A DNA stretch of 64,000 bases from Rhynchopus sp. YZ270_cl-10 (GCA_964035575.1 OZ037872.1:372001-436000); one strand, 5' to 3'; positions 43,301 to 55,528 are shown, counted from the stretch's first letter. Numbers and translations: made by a program. The notes: generated by a model not told the origin, from the sequence alone.

Positions 43301-45879
43301 TCGTCACTTGATGGAAAGGTATTGCTGATGATGTCTTGTGACGTGTACCAGAGCGACATGTCGGTGGTCTCGGAATCGAAGGAGGTCTGGTGTGACAGTC
43401 TCATCAGATCTGTCAGGTAACGACATAGATCTGGCTGTTTACGTGTCACTTCACAGAGCGCACCCATTCCCTTCCCAAGTGACGCTATGCTGCGAGGACA
43501 GAAGATCTCTGCGTCGTCTTTGTCACCCTTCGCTATTGTGCTGTCTTTGTTCGTCACCGAAATTTGTGTTTTGTGTACGTGGTTTTGTGCATCTCTCATC
43601 GATGCGTTCAAGATGTAGTACGGCTGGTCCGGGAACTCACAGCAGGATTTATAAAGCGGACACGGAGGCTCAGTTGTGTTGTCTGGGTCTGTAATGAATT
43701 TACTCTTCCCAGAGAGGGATGCGTAGAGAGGATTTTGTTTGCCCTTCTGGTCAGTGGTCATCGGCTTCAGGTCACCGTCTGAGGACCAGTAGACTTCTTG
43801 GATGTCGAGGGAGTGGATGATTGTCAGCGGGGTTGGTGCCTCGCCTGTGGGTGACTCATGTACCGCTATTGCGATTTTGTTCTCAATGAGTGTTTTGAAA
43901 CGACCGTACCTTTCGTGCTTTTTGAGCTCATTCAAGTCATTGTCGCAATCCTTGTCGTACTGCTGCTGGTTCTTTTCTTGGATGCAGCGGTCCTTCAACG
44001 CACTCACAGCGCAGTTGAAGCACGTTGGGTCATCACACCTGACGTATGGTATACGTTTAGTTGTATCTTTTCCCTGTTCCCCGTCCTCAGTCTGTATGGC
44101 ATCCATGTTCGGCAATTTGGAGACTTTTTCCTCATCCTCCTTCTGCTTGGTGACCTTCTTCTCGCGTTCTGCACACTCAAACGCATCCTTAGACTGGAGA
44201 TAATGTTTGTCACCATCGGAGATCTCAAGATGCTCGCACGTCCGTCTGCTCTGCAGGTACTCAAGCGCGCCAGGTGGGGGAAGCCGTTCAAAGGACATAG
44301 TTTTCTGAGGCGTGGTGGGACGCGTCATGATGTCGGGCTCCTTTTCCGTCTTCACTGCAAGGCCCTTAAAGATGCAGGTAGGGACAGGAAGCCAAGAGAC
44401 TGTGTCGGTGTATGGGTTCAGCACAATGCGTTTGTTGAGGCGCGCGAGTTCCTCTTTTACGGCTCTCTTCTCTTCCGTTGTGTCGTTGGTCTTCTCTTTG
44501 CGTGCCTTCTCGTAGTCATCCTTGACGTCTGTCAGCTCGTAGCGTGCGATATAGAACTCTTTGGTGCCGTCCTCCGTCGCGCTTGTTGTTTTGAACGTCT
44601 CGAGGAAGGGTGTGCTGACAAAGACGGTCAGGCCCTTCCAGCCTACGAAGAAGCGGTGATCGGGGTTTTTCCCACGGAAGCCACGCTGGGAAGACCCCGG
44701 CTCGGCTTCATTGCCACCGACCATACGTCCGTCGGAGAAAATCACCTGCATCTTCGTGGGTGCCTCAAACTGCACTGGCTGCTTCGTCACAGAAGAGGCC
44801 GACGTATCCTTGCCTTCCGCCACGGATGACTCATTCTTCGTGTCCTGGTTGTCTTCCGCCGCCACGGAGAGCTCCTTCCGGACCTTTTTGATTTTGTCCT
44901 GCATAGAGGAGAGTGGCATTGCACGGGGACGTGTCAGGTTTTCGTCCTCCCCAATCAAGGTTTTGCCGTCCTTCCTGCAGTGCTCCAAAAAGTCCTTCTC
45001 AAGCACAACAGCCTCCTTCCCCGAGAAGGGCGTCCACCGCCCGTTCCCATCTGAGGTGACCCAGAAGGCCCACGTGTAATCAGTCATGACAGAGATGGAG
45101 TAGATGAAGAGCGGGATCACGACCTCTGCCGCCTCGCCGTAGTTGTGCTTGTGCTGCATGAAGGTGCAGTTGTTTTTGACTCTGTTGATTGCACTCTTCG
45201 GCCACAGCTTCCGCCCAGGTGCAAACCAGTCTGCAAGCCCGTCCACCACTTCTGTCACACTTTGCGAGGGTTTGTACTCAGCGCTGTAGGGTTTCACGAG
45301 TTGCACACCTTGGTCTGTCTTTGCTTGTGTCACGTCTTGTGAGGCATCGAATTTGAGTTGTGTTTGCACCAGTGATGTGTCTGCTGTGCTGGCCACCTTG
45401 CCAGCACCTTGCACAGCAGGGGCTGTTTTGAAGAACAGTGCGGCGATGTTGTTCAGAAGGCTCTTTTGTTGCACGTTGGCCTCTAAACGTTCCTTGAATT
45501 TTTCGTTTGACTTCTTTGACTCCTCCCACAGTTTGCTCAGCTCCTTTTCGAAGGGCGACGTTGGACTGAACCTAGTTGCTTTTAAGCTGCCCTGGGAGAC
45601 GAGATGGGTTTCTTCACTGTGAAACGTTTTTGAGCTGCCCTTGGTGACGAGACGGGTTTCTTCAGTGTTGACGCGGTTCTTCTGCTCGTCTGCCTTCTGC
45701 AGCTCTTCAACCACATCTATCTCGCCCTTCTTCTCACGGAGGGTGTGGATGTAGCTCTCCAGGTGCTCCAAGGGGTTGGAAGGCATCTCTCGCAGCAGCT
45801 CGTTCACCAGCTCGTCGACCAGCGGCAAGATTTTGTTCTCTTGTGCGTACGCCCGCACCTTCGCCCGGTTACCAAACAT
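37347..45879 (-). CDS. Giant multi-domain mono-ADP-ribosyltransferase, tandem paralogue 2
   Basis: Exon 1 (37849-45879, 2,677 codons) plus exon 2 (37347-37778, 143 codons and stop), intron 70 nt; about 2,820 aa, the longest copy. The frame continues upstream of 45879, but the shared acceptor (45900-45902) and alignment to the other copies set the start at MFGNRAKVRAYAQ. The domain order equals paralogue 1: DPY30/RIIa-like, WWE-like, ART with YRGL/SSTST/REEEWLYP intact, leucine-rich, ankyrin-like, triple module, conserved C-terminus. A short N-terminal duplication (EETRLVTKGSSK, then EETHLVSQGSLK) is unique to this copy. The linker before the leucine-rich/ankyrin region is longer and histidine-rich (QQKHHDIHGSHDIYDIQQ). 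The tail after SKNVLGLDTT differs from its sisters. Catalytic residues are kept, so it looks functional. Confidence 0.8.
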
Positions 45880-46374
45880 AATATACTTTTCACCTGTTGC
45901 TGAGGTAGGTGAGGGTGGGGTGCAATAAGGTGGGATAGGGAAGTTCAACAAACAAGAGCTCTTTTTTTTCCAAACCGTGATGCTTATGAACACAACCATG
46001 TAGCGCTGATAGCATGCACAACCTGAGGCTATGTTCGGTAAAAGGATCTAACATCTAAACCACAGTAGCGCTGTAAAACGCGAACACTGCCATTTATAAG
46101 TTTTTTTTGGGGGAAAGTCAAGTGCATACACAGGGTTATGGTCAGATCTTCCCCCTTTTTTACCCCCTTTTTTTGGAGTGATTAATTTTTTTGACGCTCG
46201 ATAATCTAGGGTACACCTACCATACGGACAGTCGACACTGCCGTCGTTCGCTTCTTCGCGTTTTTTATTTGTCATTTTTGAGCTGGAAAGCCCGCATAGA
46301 TTATAAGGTTTGTTAACAATGGGAACAGGAGAAAGCAAGGTTAAGTTTTTAAAAGGTTAAATATTGGGCTAGCG
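45880..46374. other. Spacer between ART paralogues 2 and 3
   Basis: Leader of paralogue 2 (45880-45970, shared with paralogue 1) followed by unrelated sequence that includes a candidate small gene (46048-46275). Confidence 0.5.
46048..46275 (-). CDS. Candidate 75-aa basic protein between ART paralogues
   Basis: The ATG at 46275 lies 7 nt after a good acceptor (GGGCTTTCCAG, with CAG at 46283-46285), the same arrangement as confirmed genes here. The product starts MTNKKREEANDGSVDCPYG, has a KKGGKKGGRSDHN middle and ends FTALLWFRC. No family is recognised. A GTATGG donor-like word follows GACTGTCC near 46227, so this may instead be a short first exon of something else. The equivalent spacer of paralogue 1 keeps the acceptor word but only a 25-aa frame. 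Confidence 0.25.
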   Translation of the reverse strand: MTNKKREEANDGSVDCPYGRCTLDYRASKKLITPKKGGKKGGRSDHNPVYALDFPPKKTYKWQCSRFTALLWFRC

Positions 46375-49300
46375 TTAGGGGTTCGGCCAGGTTTTATGGA
46401 GGCCCCCCAACGGAGCGGGAAAAGGGAGGTCTTCGTTTTCATCAAGCTTGAGCACGTTCTTCGAGATGCTGTACCACATCAGCACACCAGTCGACGTTGC
46501 GCCCCAGTCACCCTCCCCAAAGTAATTGTCAGACCTACCATTCTCCCAGTGCATGCCGTACTGGCCCTGCAGAAGTGACTGGAGTCCTGATGGGTTCAAA
46601 AACGAAGGTGATTTGTTCAGGCTTGCCAAGTGTACTGCAAGAAACTTCGCATCCTTGTCGTGGAAAATGATGTTGCACCTCAAATACAACCCCTGTGCCT
46701 CGTTGTTGTAGTCGCCACACTCCCGCAGTCCCTTCTTCAAGGTCCGGATCGCCATTTCCTTGAACACGTTTGCATTGAGCCAATACTGTTTTGAGAGGAA
46801 AGGTAAAAGGAGAGTGTGAAAGTGAAGGAAATGAAAGAACTACTCAAATACATACGTTGTCAAAACCCCAATCCTTTTCTGCAAGGAGTTCAAACTGCGC
46901 ACGGAAGTACATTTCTGCCACTTGGTGCTTCAGTTCCGCCCCAAGGTTCCGTGTGAAAAGACCAAGACCCATCGGGAGCATGCTCATATTCCGCACACGC
47001 TGTTTCTTTGCAGCTTCGAAGATGCATGTGTACAACACCTTCAGACGGTGCAGGAATTCGTGCTGTTTGCCTTCTTGGAAGTAGGACCAACCTTCGTGCG
47101 ACTCTTGTCCTTTACGGGGGATTCTCACAAAGTACTTTGGTGCCTCACGCAGGGTCGGCTGTTTGTAGCAGAAATCCATCCCAGGTGCTGCAAGGAACGT
47201 TACTGGCTGTTGCGTGCGTTCACAGATTTGGTTGTGGCCACCGTCTATCCCAGACGTGAAGAAGAAACCCTGCTGTGAGACACACATTTCTGTGGACAGC
47301 TCACTCATCGACTTGGTCAACGTCAACCTCGCATGCTCTTTTGAAGTGAAGCCGTACTGGGTCGACTCAGCCTGCACGTGGTCCATCCAGGCCACGAAAT
47401 GCGACCTGGTCACGTCGGCAGGTTCTGCCCCACACTCCAACCGGCAGGGGTGTTTGAGGTACGCGAGGATGAGTGTGTTCATCTTGATCTGCACCTTGAC
47501 GCGGTACAGCTCAGACATATACGTGTTTGCCTCCTGCACATCCGAGGGCAGACAAGGACGAATCTTCCGCAGAGTGTCCTGCCTCTGCTTCTGATAGCTC
47601 TTAAGCGCCTCCTCTGCGTTGCTCACCACAGTACCTTTGCAATGTTCCCAATCCCCTTTGAGGCTGAGCAACGATGTTGCACTGAAGACGTTGAAGAACA
47701 GCAAACGGTGTTTCGCAGAAGTGAACGAGCCGATCAGACACTGCACAAAGCGCTGTGGGAGGGACGGCGACGTCACCATCGTCGTTGTCTTCAGCAACTG
47801 CTGAACCTCCCCAACAGTGATGCGGAACTCCTTGTCTCCGTACACCTCCTTCACAGGCGGGGCGTATTCTCCTGGTGTTTTCCGCTCCTTCTTGTCCATT
47901 GTCTCAAAGTACACATCTTCGGCTTTGTGCGTATCATGATAGGCTTGGATGGTTCTACTGGATATTCTGATTGTGGTGTTGACCTCCTTTTCCCAATCCT
48001 TAGGGAGTTCGACGTATGGGACTGTGGCTGTTTCGATGCCTTCTGTCTCCGGATCACTGCTCTCTACACATGCGGGTGGATAGATGCGGTTCAGCCCTTT
48101 CAGAAACGTTTTCCCTGGACGGTATGTGGTGGGGAGGGCGCACCCTTCCTTCAGCTCGTCGCAGAGCCATGTGCTGCGATGGTTGGTCTTCTCGGTAGAG
48201 TCGCTCTTCCGTATCTGGAAGAATCCAAAGGAGTTGACCGGCTTCACAATTTTCTTGAGCTCATCAACCATAGCCTGACGTTCCGTAGGAGGCAGCAGCT
48301 GCGACTTGCGGCTGAAGAAGAAGTGTCCTTCCTCTGTGCTAAAGGAACCAGTCAGGTCGTCCTTCGACACCTCTGTCTTCTTAGGTGCCTGTAACACAGT
48401 GTCCGTGCACACCTTACCCTGCCTCCCCTCCTTTGGAGGATGCAGGACAGTGTCCTGTATGCGGGAGCACCAGGTGCGGAGCTCCTTGTCCGTGCGAAGC
48501 AGCGAGCCCCGTGAGATGAGGCTGATGTGGAGGGACGCACCACGCACCTGTATGTCCTCCACGACAAACATCTCAAGCGCAGGAAGGAGGACGTCGTGCT
48601 CTGCACTCAGCGCGCCCACCCACTCGCCTTGCATCTTCCCGCGTGCGCTGAAGAGAATCGTCGTGATGCTGCTGTTGCTGTCTGTCTCTTTGCCCCGATT
48701 GACACCGGGTTGGTACGTGGAGTGAGGATCCTCACGCTTCGCTTTCTCCCATGACACTTTGAGCGGATCAGATTTTTGTAGATCAACAAACTCGTTTTCA
48801 TAGCGAAGCTCGCCTTCGTACGATGCCTCCTGTCCGTCCTTGCCTGTCCATCTGCGTTGTGCCTCACGCCACAGTTTCCCTGTGCTGTCGTGGAAGTCAG
48901 ACGTGAACTCTTCCCTGGTCCTCGCCTTCCTGCAGCAGTCTGTCGCTTTCACAGCCTTGCTACAGCACGAGTCAGGGTTCATGTAGCGACGTTCCACATT
49001 CCAGAGAGTGATGTCGGGCTGGCAGTACAGCTCACCACGCTTCAGGCGCAGGTGGTGATACATCACCGTGTCAGTCACGTTCTCAACCTTGCGGAACAGC
49101 TCCCGCTCCTTCTCCACACTTGTCACCAACACAGCGTTCACACCACCCCACAGCTTCGCCCACTTCCGCAGCTTTTCCCTGCTTTGCTCCATTTCAATAC
49201 GACTCCCAAACACCTTCGGGTCGTACAGGTTCAGAGCCGGGTTTTTTAACTGCTGCACAAGTGGTGGCTCACAAGGGCGCTTTTCCTTGGTGCCGTCCTC

Positions 49301-52300
49301 CCACTTGCTCCCTTCGGTGGTCTCGTCCCAGTCGTGCTGAAAAACAAAGAATCCATCACTGTTCTGCCTCCGTATTTGCTCTGGCTCCAGCTCAGCTTCG
49401 TTCCACATCTTCTTCAGGAACTGCGGCTTTGTAACAAAAACGCCGTCATGCATTCTGCGGTTCGTGCTGTACATGTCTGCTACTTTCATAGCTGCCCATG
49501 CTTCGGTTCTCTTCACTTCGTGTTCAAAGTAGTACACACCGTTCTTGTCCATTTTGCGTGGCTTCTTCGGCTCCTCAGCAAGGTTCGCCCAGTCCTTCAG
49601 CACTTCTTTGCCAACACAAAACTGCGCATAACTGCAGAAACAAGAAGCTGGTCCCAAACCGTTTTTGTATTTTCTACGACCAGTGGAACGCTCGAAAGGT
49701 GTATTCGACTGAGGGTTCACCTTGTCCTTGTACCTTCTGGTCTGTTCAGACAGACCATTTGTGGAATCTGCGTTCTTCCTTGACTGCACCAGTGGGAAGA
49801 GCTCGTTCCCACGTGTGCAAACAACTTTGAGACAGAGCAGACTTGAGTCGAGACGACCCACAGGACATTGCAGTCGCTTCAGGATGACACATTCCTTGCA
49901 TGTTGTCATAATATCCTCGACCATGTCTTTGATGTTTGCATCATACTCACCTGCCGTGACGTCGGGAGGCTTGCTCCCGAGGAAAGCTTCGTAGCTGACA
50001 CGCACGTTCCAGATCAGCTCAGTTGCGAGAGAGATGTGTTCACGGTCGTCTGCCATCCGCATCACCTCCAGTGCAAAATTCTTCACCTTCCACAGCGGCT
50101 CGTCGTACCGGAACACTGCAGGCTGGAGCCTGTCCAGACAGACGTAGAGTTGTTGGGAGAGCTGTGCGTAGAGAGGGTCGTCTATCAAGTGTTCTTTGTT
50201 CTTCTCACGTCGCGACATCTTCAGATACGGTGTTTCTCCAAAGTCGTCTGTCTCAAACGGGTCGCACTTCATTGTCAAGAGCAGGTTCATCAGGTGCACA
50301 TCGCAGCAGCGTGCAGCAGCGACAAGTGCACCGGGAAGCTTCGGATACTTGGTTTCCTTTTTGCGGAGTTCTGCCTCTTTGCGTGCCTTCGCCCTGAGCA
50401 ATGTAATAAACATGACTGTTTTCTGCTGGAGAGTGTCAAAGAGGTCAGCAAAGTCCATGTCCAGAGCGTCCAGGTCGTACAGCGCCATGCTCGCATACTT
50501 TGGCCAGGCTGAACCAACGTCGGAGAGTGTGTTCGCCACGATGGTGCCTTTGTTGTGTGCACATCTGATGTTGATGACCTGCTGGATGTCATTCTCTGTG
50601 AGGGGAGACTCCTCCTTTTGCGGTTCAAAGTCTATCTCTAAGCCGTCACCTATCGTTGAGCTGCGCATCCGGAGACAAGGTTTTACTTGCTCTGTGTCGG
50701 ACTCGTTGTAGATGATGAGCTGCACAATGTGTTTGTTGAGGCGCAGGGCCTGCAGAAGCAGCTCTGCGCTCTTCACGTCGATGTTGTTGTTGCGGATGTC
50801 GATTCTGACCAGGTGCACCTGCTTTGCGATGATCTCGTGAAGCAGGTGTGCGCCGTCGTTGCCCATGGCGAACCCATCATGGCCCTCCTCACACCGCATC
50901 TCAATGGTCACCTCCCACTGCTCTGTTGGGTTCATCGCCTTCAGTTGGTAGTAGCCTGATACCTGTTCGTTGTCTTGCTTCTTCTTCGTGTCCTCCTCAT
51001 TCAGCGCACCCTTCATCTTCGAGGAGGACTCCTTGAAGTGGCAAGTCACCTCAACAAAGGTAAGTGTTTTGGAGTGACGCAGACCAAGAATCAAAGATGT
51101 CGCCTTCAGCACAAGCCTGCCCTCCTCTGAACACTGGTCAAAGATCACACAGGGGTTCTTGCTGGAGAACGTTCCGTTGATCTTAACTAAGAACTCTTTC
51201 CAAGCACACTCGACAGTCTCTTCACAAGCCTTCGTGTTGTTGCTGGTCATGACGGGAGACAAGTGGAGCGCATCGAAGTTCACCATGACTGTGTGGACCC
51301 ATTTCGCTTCCACAACACCATCTTTGGCAGTCTTCAAAGAAAGATCAAGAACACCATTCCCAGAGTCCACTGCAGACACGGCTGAGAACACAACACGTGC
51401 CACTTCTTTCGTTTGTGCACTCGCAAGAGAGCAACGGATGCGGATCTTCTCCATCGACTGCTCGTCAACTTCTGAGATTTCAAAGAGTTGGAAATCCTTC
51501 TTCCCCAGAATCGACTGCTGGTCTTCAGATAGCATCGACTTGACTTGGAACATCGAGTTCAGAGGGTACAGCCACTCCTCCTCACGGCCAAATCTGCTCC
51601 AGGGTGCAATCAACCTGCAAGAGGACCCCTTCACAATGAAGACAGAAGCGTTCTTCCCACTCTGAGATCCTGCGTAGTACTGTGAGATGCCCTGGTCTGT
51701 CGAGGTGGACGAGAACGCAGACCACACAACCACGTTGCCTGTTGCGTAGAGCTCTGGAGGAAGGCGTGCGTTCGCAAGTCCACGGTAGCACTTCTGTTTC
51801 TGTCCTACTGATGGTGCACATCTCCATCCTCGGTAGGACAGCACCGGAGACATCTCCTTCATCGCTTCGTTCACGTAGAACAGCAGCGGACGCACCTGGT
51901 CTGACACCCAGTCTCCCATTTGGAACTTGATTGAGTCTGGTTCAACGAAGACAGGGTCTTGTGCATCGTACATCTTCGTATACCGGTAGTACCCAAGCTT
52001 GTCATAGTGGACTGGGTCGAGGTACTCGTCGTCACTTGGTGGAAGGGTGTCGTCCTTTTTGCTGATGATGTCTTGTGACGTGTACCAGAGCGACATGTCG
52101 GTGGTCTCGGAATCGAAGGAGGTCTGGTGTGACAGTCTCATCAGATCTGTCAGGTAACGACATAGATCTGGGTGTTTACGTGTCACTTCACAGAGCGCAC
52201 CCATTCCCTTCCCAAGTGACGCTATGCTGCGAGGACAGAAGATCTCTGCGTCGTCTTTGTCACCCTTCGCTGTTGTGCTGTCTTTGTTCGTCACCGAAAT

Positions 52301-54445
52301 CTGTGTTTTGTGTACGTGGTTTTGTGCATCTCTCATCGATGCGTTCAAGATGTAGTACGGCTGCTCCGGGAACTCACAGTTGCTTTTGAATAGCGGACAC
52401 GGCTCTTTGTCTGTCCCCTTGTCTGTGATGAACTTGTGGTTACCTGACAGGGATGCGTAGATGGGCTTGACTTCTTCCTTCTCCACTGTCGCATTCCCTG
52501 CCTCTGCTACTTTGTGCCACTGTGCGTCTTTGTCGCCGTTGGGGTACCAGCAGACTTCTTGGATGTCAAGGGAGTGGATGATGGCAAGAGGCGTAGGGGA
52601 GAGCTCTTCATGCGAGTCGCGTTCTGCGGACTCGATTTTGCAGTCGATGAGCTTCTTGAAGGCGCTGACTAGAGGGTGAGCGAGCAACTTGTCGAGGTCG
52701 TCTTTGCAGCCCTGGTGGTAGCGCTGCTGGTTCTTTTCGTGGATGCAGCGGTCACGCAGTGCGTTCACGTCACACTTGAAGCAGGTTGGGTCGGAACACC
52801 TTACGTAGACATGCTCATCAGTGAAGGTCTGCGTCGCCTGCCTCGTGTGCGAAGGTGAGGGGCGTGCACTCCCCGTGTCGAAGCGCGCCTGTGAGCCCAG
52901 AACCTTCTTCTCGCGTGCATCACACTCAAAGGCGTCCTTCGCGTTGAGGTACTGGATGTCATTCCGCCCGACCCTGAGATGCTCGCACGTCCGTCTGCTC
53001 TGCAGGTACTCAAGCGCACCAGGTGGGGGAAGGCGTTCAAAGGACATAGTTGTCTGAGGTGTGGTGGGGCGGTGACATGCTTCACTCACCGCGAGGCCCT
53101 CAAAGATGCAGGTAGGGACAGGAAGCCAAGAGACTGTGTCGGTGTATGGGTTCAGCACAATGCGTTTGCTGAGGCGCGCGAGTTCTGGTTTGTCGTCGGG
53201 CGTCTTTTTGAGTGCCTTCTCGTAGTCGTCCTTGACGTCTGTCAGCTCGTAGCGTGCGATGTAGAACTCTGTATTGGTGTCGAAGTCCTTGCCTGTAGTC
53301 TTGGAAAACTCATTGAGGAAGGGTGTGCTGACAAAGACGGTCAGGCCTTGCCAGCCGACAAACTGCTCTGGGCGTTTCCGATCGGACCGTGTGGCTTTGT
53401 TGCCACCTACGATGCAGCCGTCGGAGAAAATGACCTGCATCTTGGTGGGGACCTCAAACTTCACTGGGTCAGGAGCGCTTTCCTTCGCAGGAGCAAAATT
53501 AGCCGACGAGTTGAGGGAGTTGTCGTCCACAGCAACGGAGAGCTCATGCCTTGCGGTTTTGATGGTATCCTTCAGAGAGGAGAGCGGCATCTCGCGTGGA
53601 CACGTCAGGTCTTCATGCCCCGCCCCACGCAACGTTGAGAAGTCCTTCTCAAGCACAACAGCCTCCTTCCCCGAGAAGGGCGTCCACCGCCCGTTCCCAT
53701 CTGAGGTGACCCAGAAGGCCCACGTGTAATCAGTCATGACAGAGATGGAGTAGATGAAGAGCGGGATCACGACCTCTGCCGCCTCGCCGTAGTTGTGCTT
53801 GTGCTGCATGAAGGTGCAGTTGTTTTTGACTCTGTTGATTGCACTCTTCGGCCACAGCTTCCGCCCAGGTGCAAACCAGTCTGCAAGCCCGTCCACCACT
53901 TCTGTCACACTTTGCGAGGGTTTGTACTCAGCGCTGTAGGGTTTCACGAGTTGCACACCTTGGTCTGTCTTTGCTTGTGTCACGTCTTGTGAGGCATCGA
54001 ATTTGAGCTGTACGAGCGAGGTGTCGACGGAGCTGGCGGGCTTGGGTGTGCTTTTGGAGAGGATGTGCGCTACGTGCTTCAGGGCCTTGAGGACGCTTTG
54101 CTTTTGCACCTTCTTCTCGATCAGCTGTTTGAAGGTGTCGAAGTTGTCTCGTGAGGCCTCCCACATGAGTGCAAGCTCGTTCTCGAGCACATTCCCTTTG
54201 GCACCAATCTCTGCGTACGGCACGTACACGTTGACGGCGTGACTCTCCCCATCGAAGCGGTTCTTCAGCTCAGCACTTGCCGCGACCGTCCCTTTCTCCC
54301 CACGGAGGAAGTGGATGTAGCTCTCCAGGTGCTCCAAGGGGTCCGGCGGCTTCTGCCGCAGCAGCTCGTTCACCAGCTTGTCGACCAGCTTCAGGATGCC
54401 ATGCTCATGCGCATACGTACGCACCTTCTCCCTGCTGCCAAACAT
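46375..54445 (-). CDS. Giant multi-domain mono-ADP-ribosyltransferase, tandem paralogue 3
   Basis: Exon 1 (46856-54445, 2,530 codons) plus exon 2 (46375-46785, 136 codons and stop), intron 70 nt; about 2,666 aa. The start is the ATG at 54445 (MFGSREKVRTYAHEHG), 29 nt after an acceptor ATTACAG (54475-54477) unlike that of the other two copies. The ART core (YRGL, SAFSSTSTD, REEEWLYPL), WWE-like and DPY30/RIIa-like parts are intact. This is the most diverged copy: residues 50-145, several linkers and the region before the C-terminus differ strongly, while blocks such as 53650-54000 are almost identical to the sisters at DNA level. The zinc-like cysteine cluster (DPTCFKCDVNALRDRC) is shared. The substrate is unknown, and the role in defence, signalling or flagellar targeting is inference. 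Confidence 0.8.
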
Positions 54446-54583
54446 TACCCCACCACCCCCCCTCCTCCTCCCCTCTGTAATATTTGATTGGGGGGGGGAA
54501 ATTGGAACTGCAACCCTCCAGCCTTGGATATTAAACCGAATCTGAACACATAAAAAAACCCCCTCTTTTTTTTTCTAATATTT

Positions 54584-55126
54584 CTAATATTCTGCGCCTC
54601 GCGAAGGAGAGCGGCTTGGCGACATATCACCGTGGGTGAGGTACCGGTGTGTCTCCGCCCTGGTGAGGGAGATGAAATCGTCGAGGGGGAGCGATTCCTT
54701 ATAGGTGTGGTGTTGTATCTCTTCCGTTTGTATGCTTCGTGGGGAGAGCGAGGTGCGGGGGGGACTACGCCGAGGGGATGGAGACATGCTCGCACTCTTC
54801 CTGTGAGGCGATGAGGAAGGTTGGGGATGGTACCGTGCACACACAGGAGCCTCCCAGGGCTCTTGATAAGCAAAGATGGAAGCGCCTGCTCGCACATCGC
54901 TTCCCACCAACGCCTCCCTCCACACTCCACCCTCTCTCACCCGAAACCCTTTCACCCGCACCCCTTGAACAAACCCGACAGCGCGTCGGTTTGCTTCGAG
55001 TTGCATTTCCTCTTCGACCCGTGCCTTAACCTCCCCCATCCGAGGCTGTTCTGGAAATGAAAAAACACCTCCCACGGCCTCTCCATAGAGGTTCACGGTC
55101 ACATATATTGTGAAGACCGGCGGCAT
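54584..55126 (-). CDS. Small protein with BILBO1 N-terminal-domain-like fold
   Basis: 180 aa. The acceptor CTCAG lies only 4 nt before the ATG at 55126. Residues 1-95 (FTIYVTVNLYGEAVGGVFSF, then PEQPRMGEVKARVEEEM, later FRVREGGVWREALV and FAYQEPWEAP) follow the layout of the ubiquitin-like N-terminal domain of the trypanosome flagellar-pocket-collar protein BILBO1 (strand, FSFPxQP, helix, then W and a final aromatic strand with an xxPPxEW-like end). The rest is Ser/Pro/Arg-rich (SPSPRRSPPRTSLSPRS) with likely phosphorylation sites. BILBO1's EF hands and coiled coil are absent, so it is a stand-alone domain protein, perhaps cytoskeletal. The match is from memory of the domain pattern and needs a profile search. 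Confidence 0.6.
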   Translation of the reverse strand: MPPVFTIYVTVNLYGEAVGGVFSFPEQPRMGEVKARVEEEMQLEANRRAVGFVQGVRVKGFRVREGGVWREALVGSDVRAGASIFAYQEPWEAPVCARYHPQPSSSPHRKSASMSPSPRRSPPRTSLSPRSIQTEEIQHHTYKESLPLDDFISLTRAETHRYLTHGDMSPSRSPSRGAEY

Positions 55127-55442
55127 TTCTCTGAGGAAAAAAAATTAATGAAGAGGGGGGGGAGTCGAAGTTGTAAATAATAAGGTGGGTGTAGGTTCTT
55201 TTTTTTGGAATTTTTTTTTTTTTTGAAAAATTCTTCATTGGATTCTTTAGCGCGGAAAGACTGTTTTTGATATACTCTAAAAGCGATCGTTCATTGATTA
55301 TTGATAGTGGAAAGATGTTTTTTTATTCGAAAAAATGTTTTGCGGAGAGTCCGAAGGTGTATTGCGATATAACATTTTGGAACAATCCTAACAAGGGTTT
55401 CATGTACAAAAAAACAAAACAAAAACGAAGCGAAAAACGCTG

Positions 55443-55488
55443 TACAAAATGAACCTATATTATAAGCTACTCTAATAGCCACCTAAAG
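55443..55488. repeat. Family 1 hairpin repeat, diverged copy
   Basis: Keeps ATGAACCTA at the left and AGCCACCTAAA at the right, but the loop word CTCTCGT is replaced by CTACTCTAAT. Assignment rests on the ends. Confidence 0.4.
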
Positions 55489-55528
55489 GGGTGGCCAGAT
55501 GATTTATGATAATGTTCTCACACAAAAC

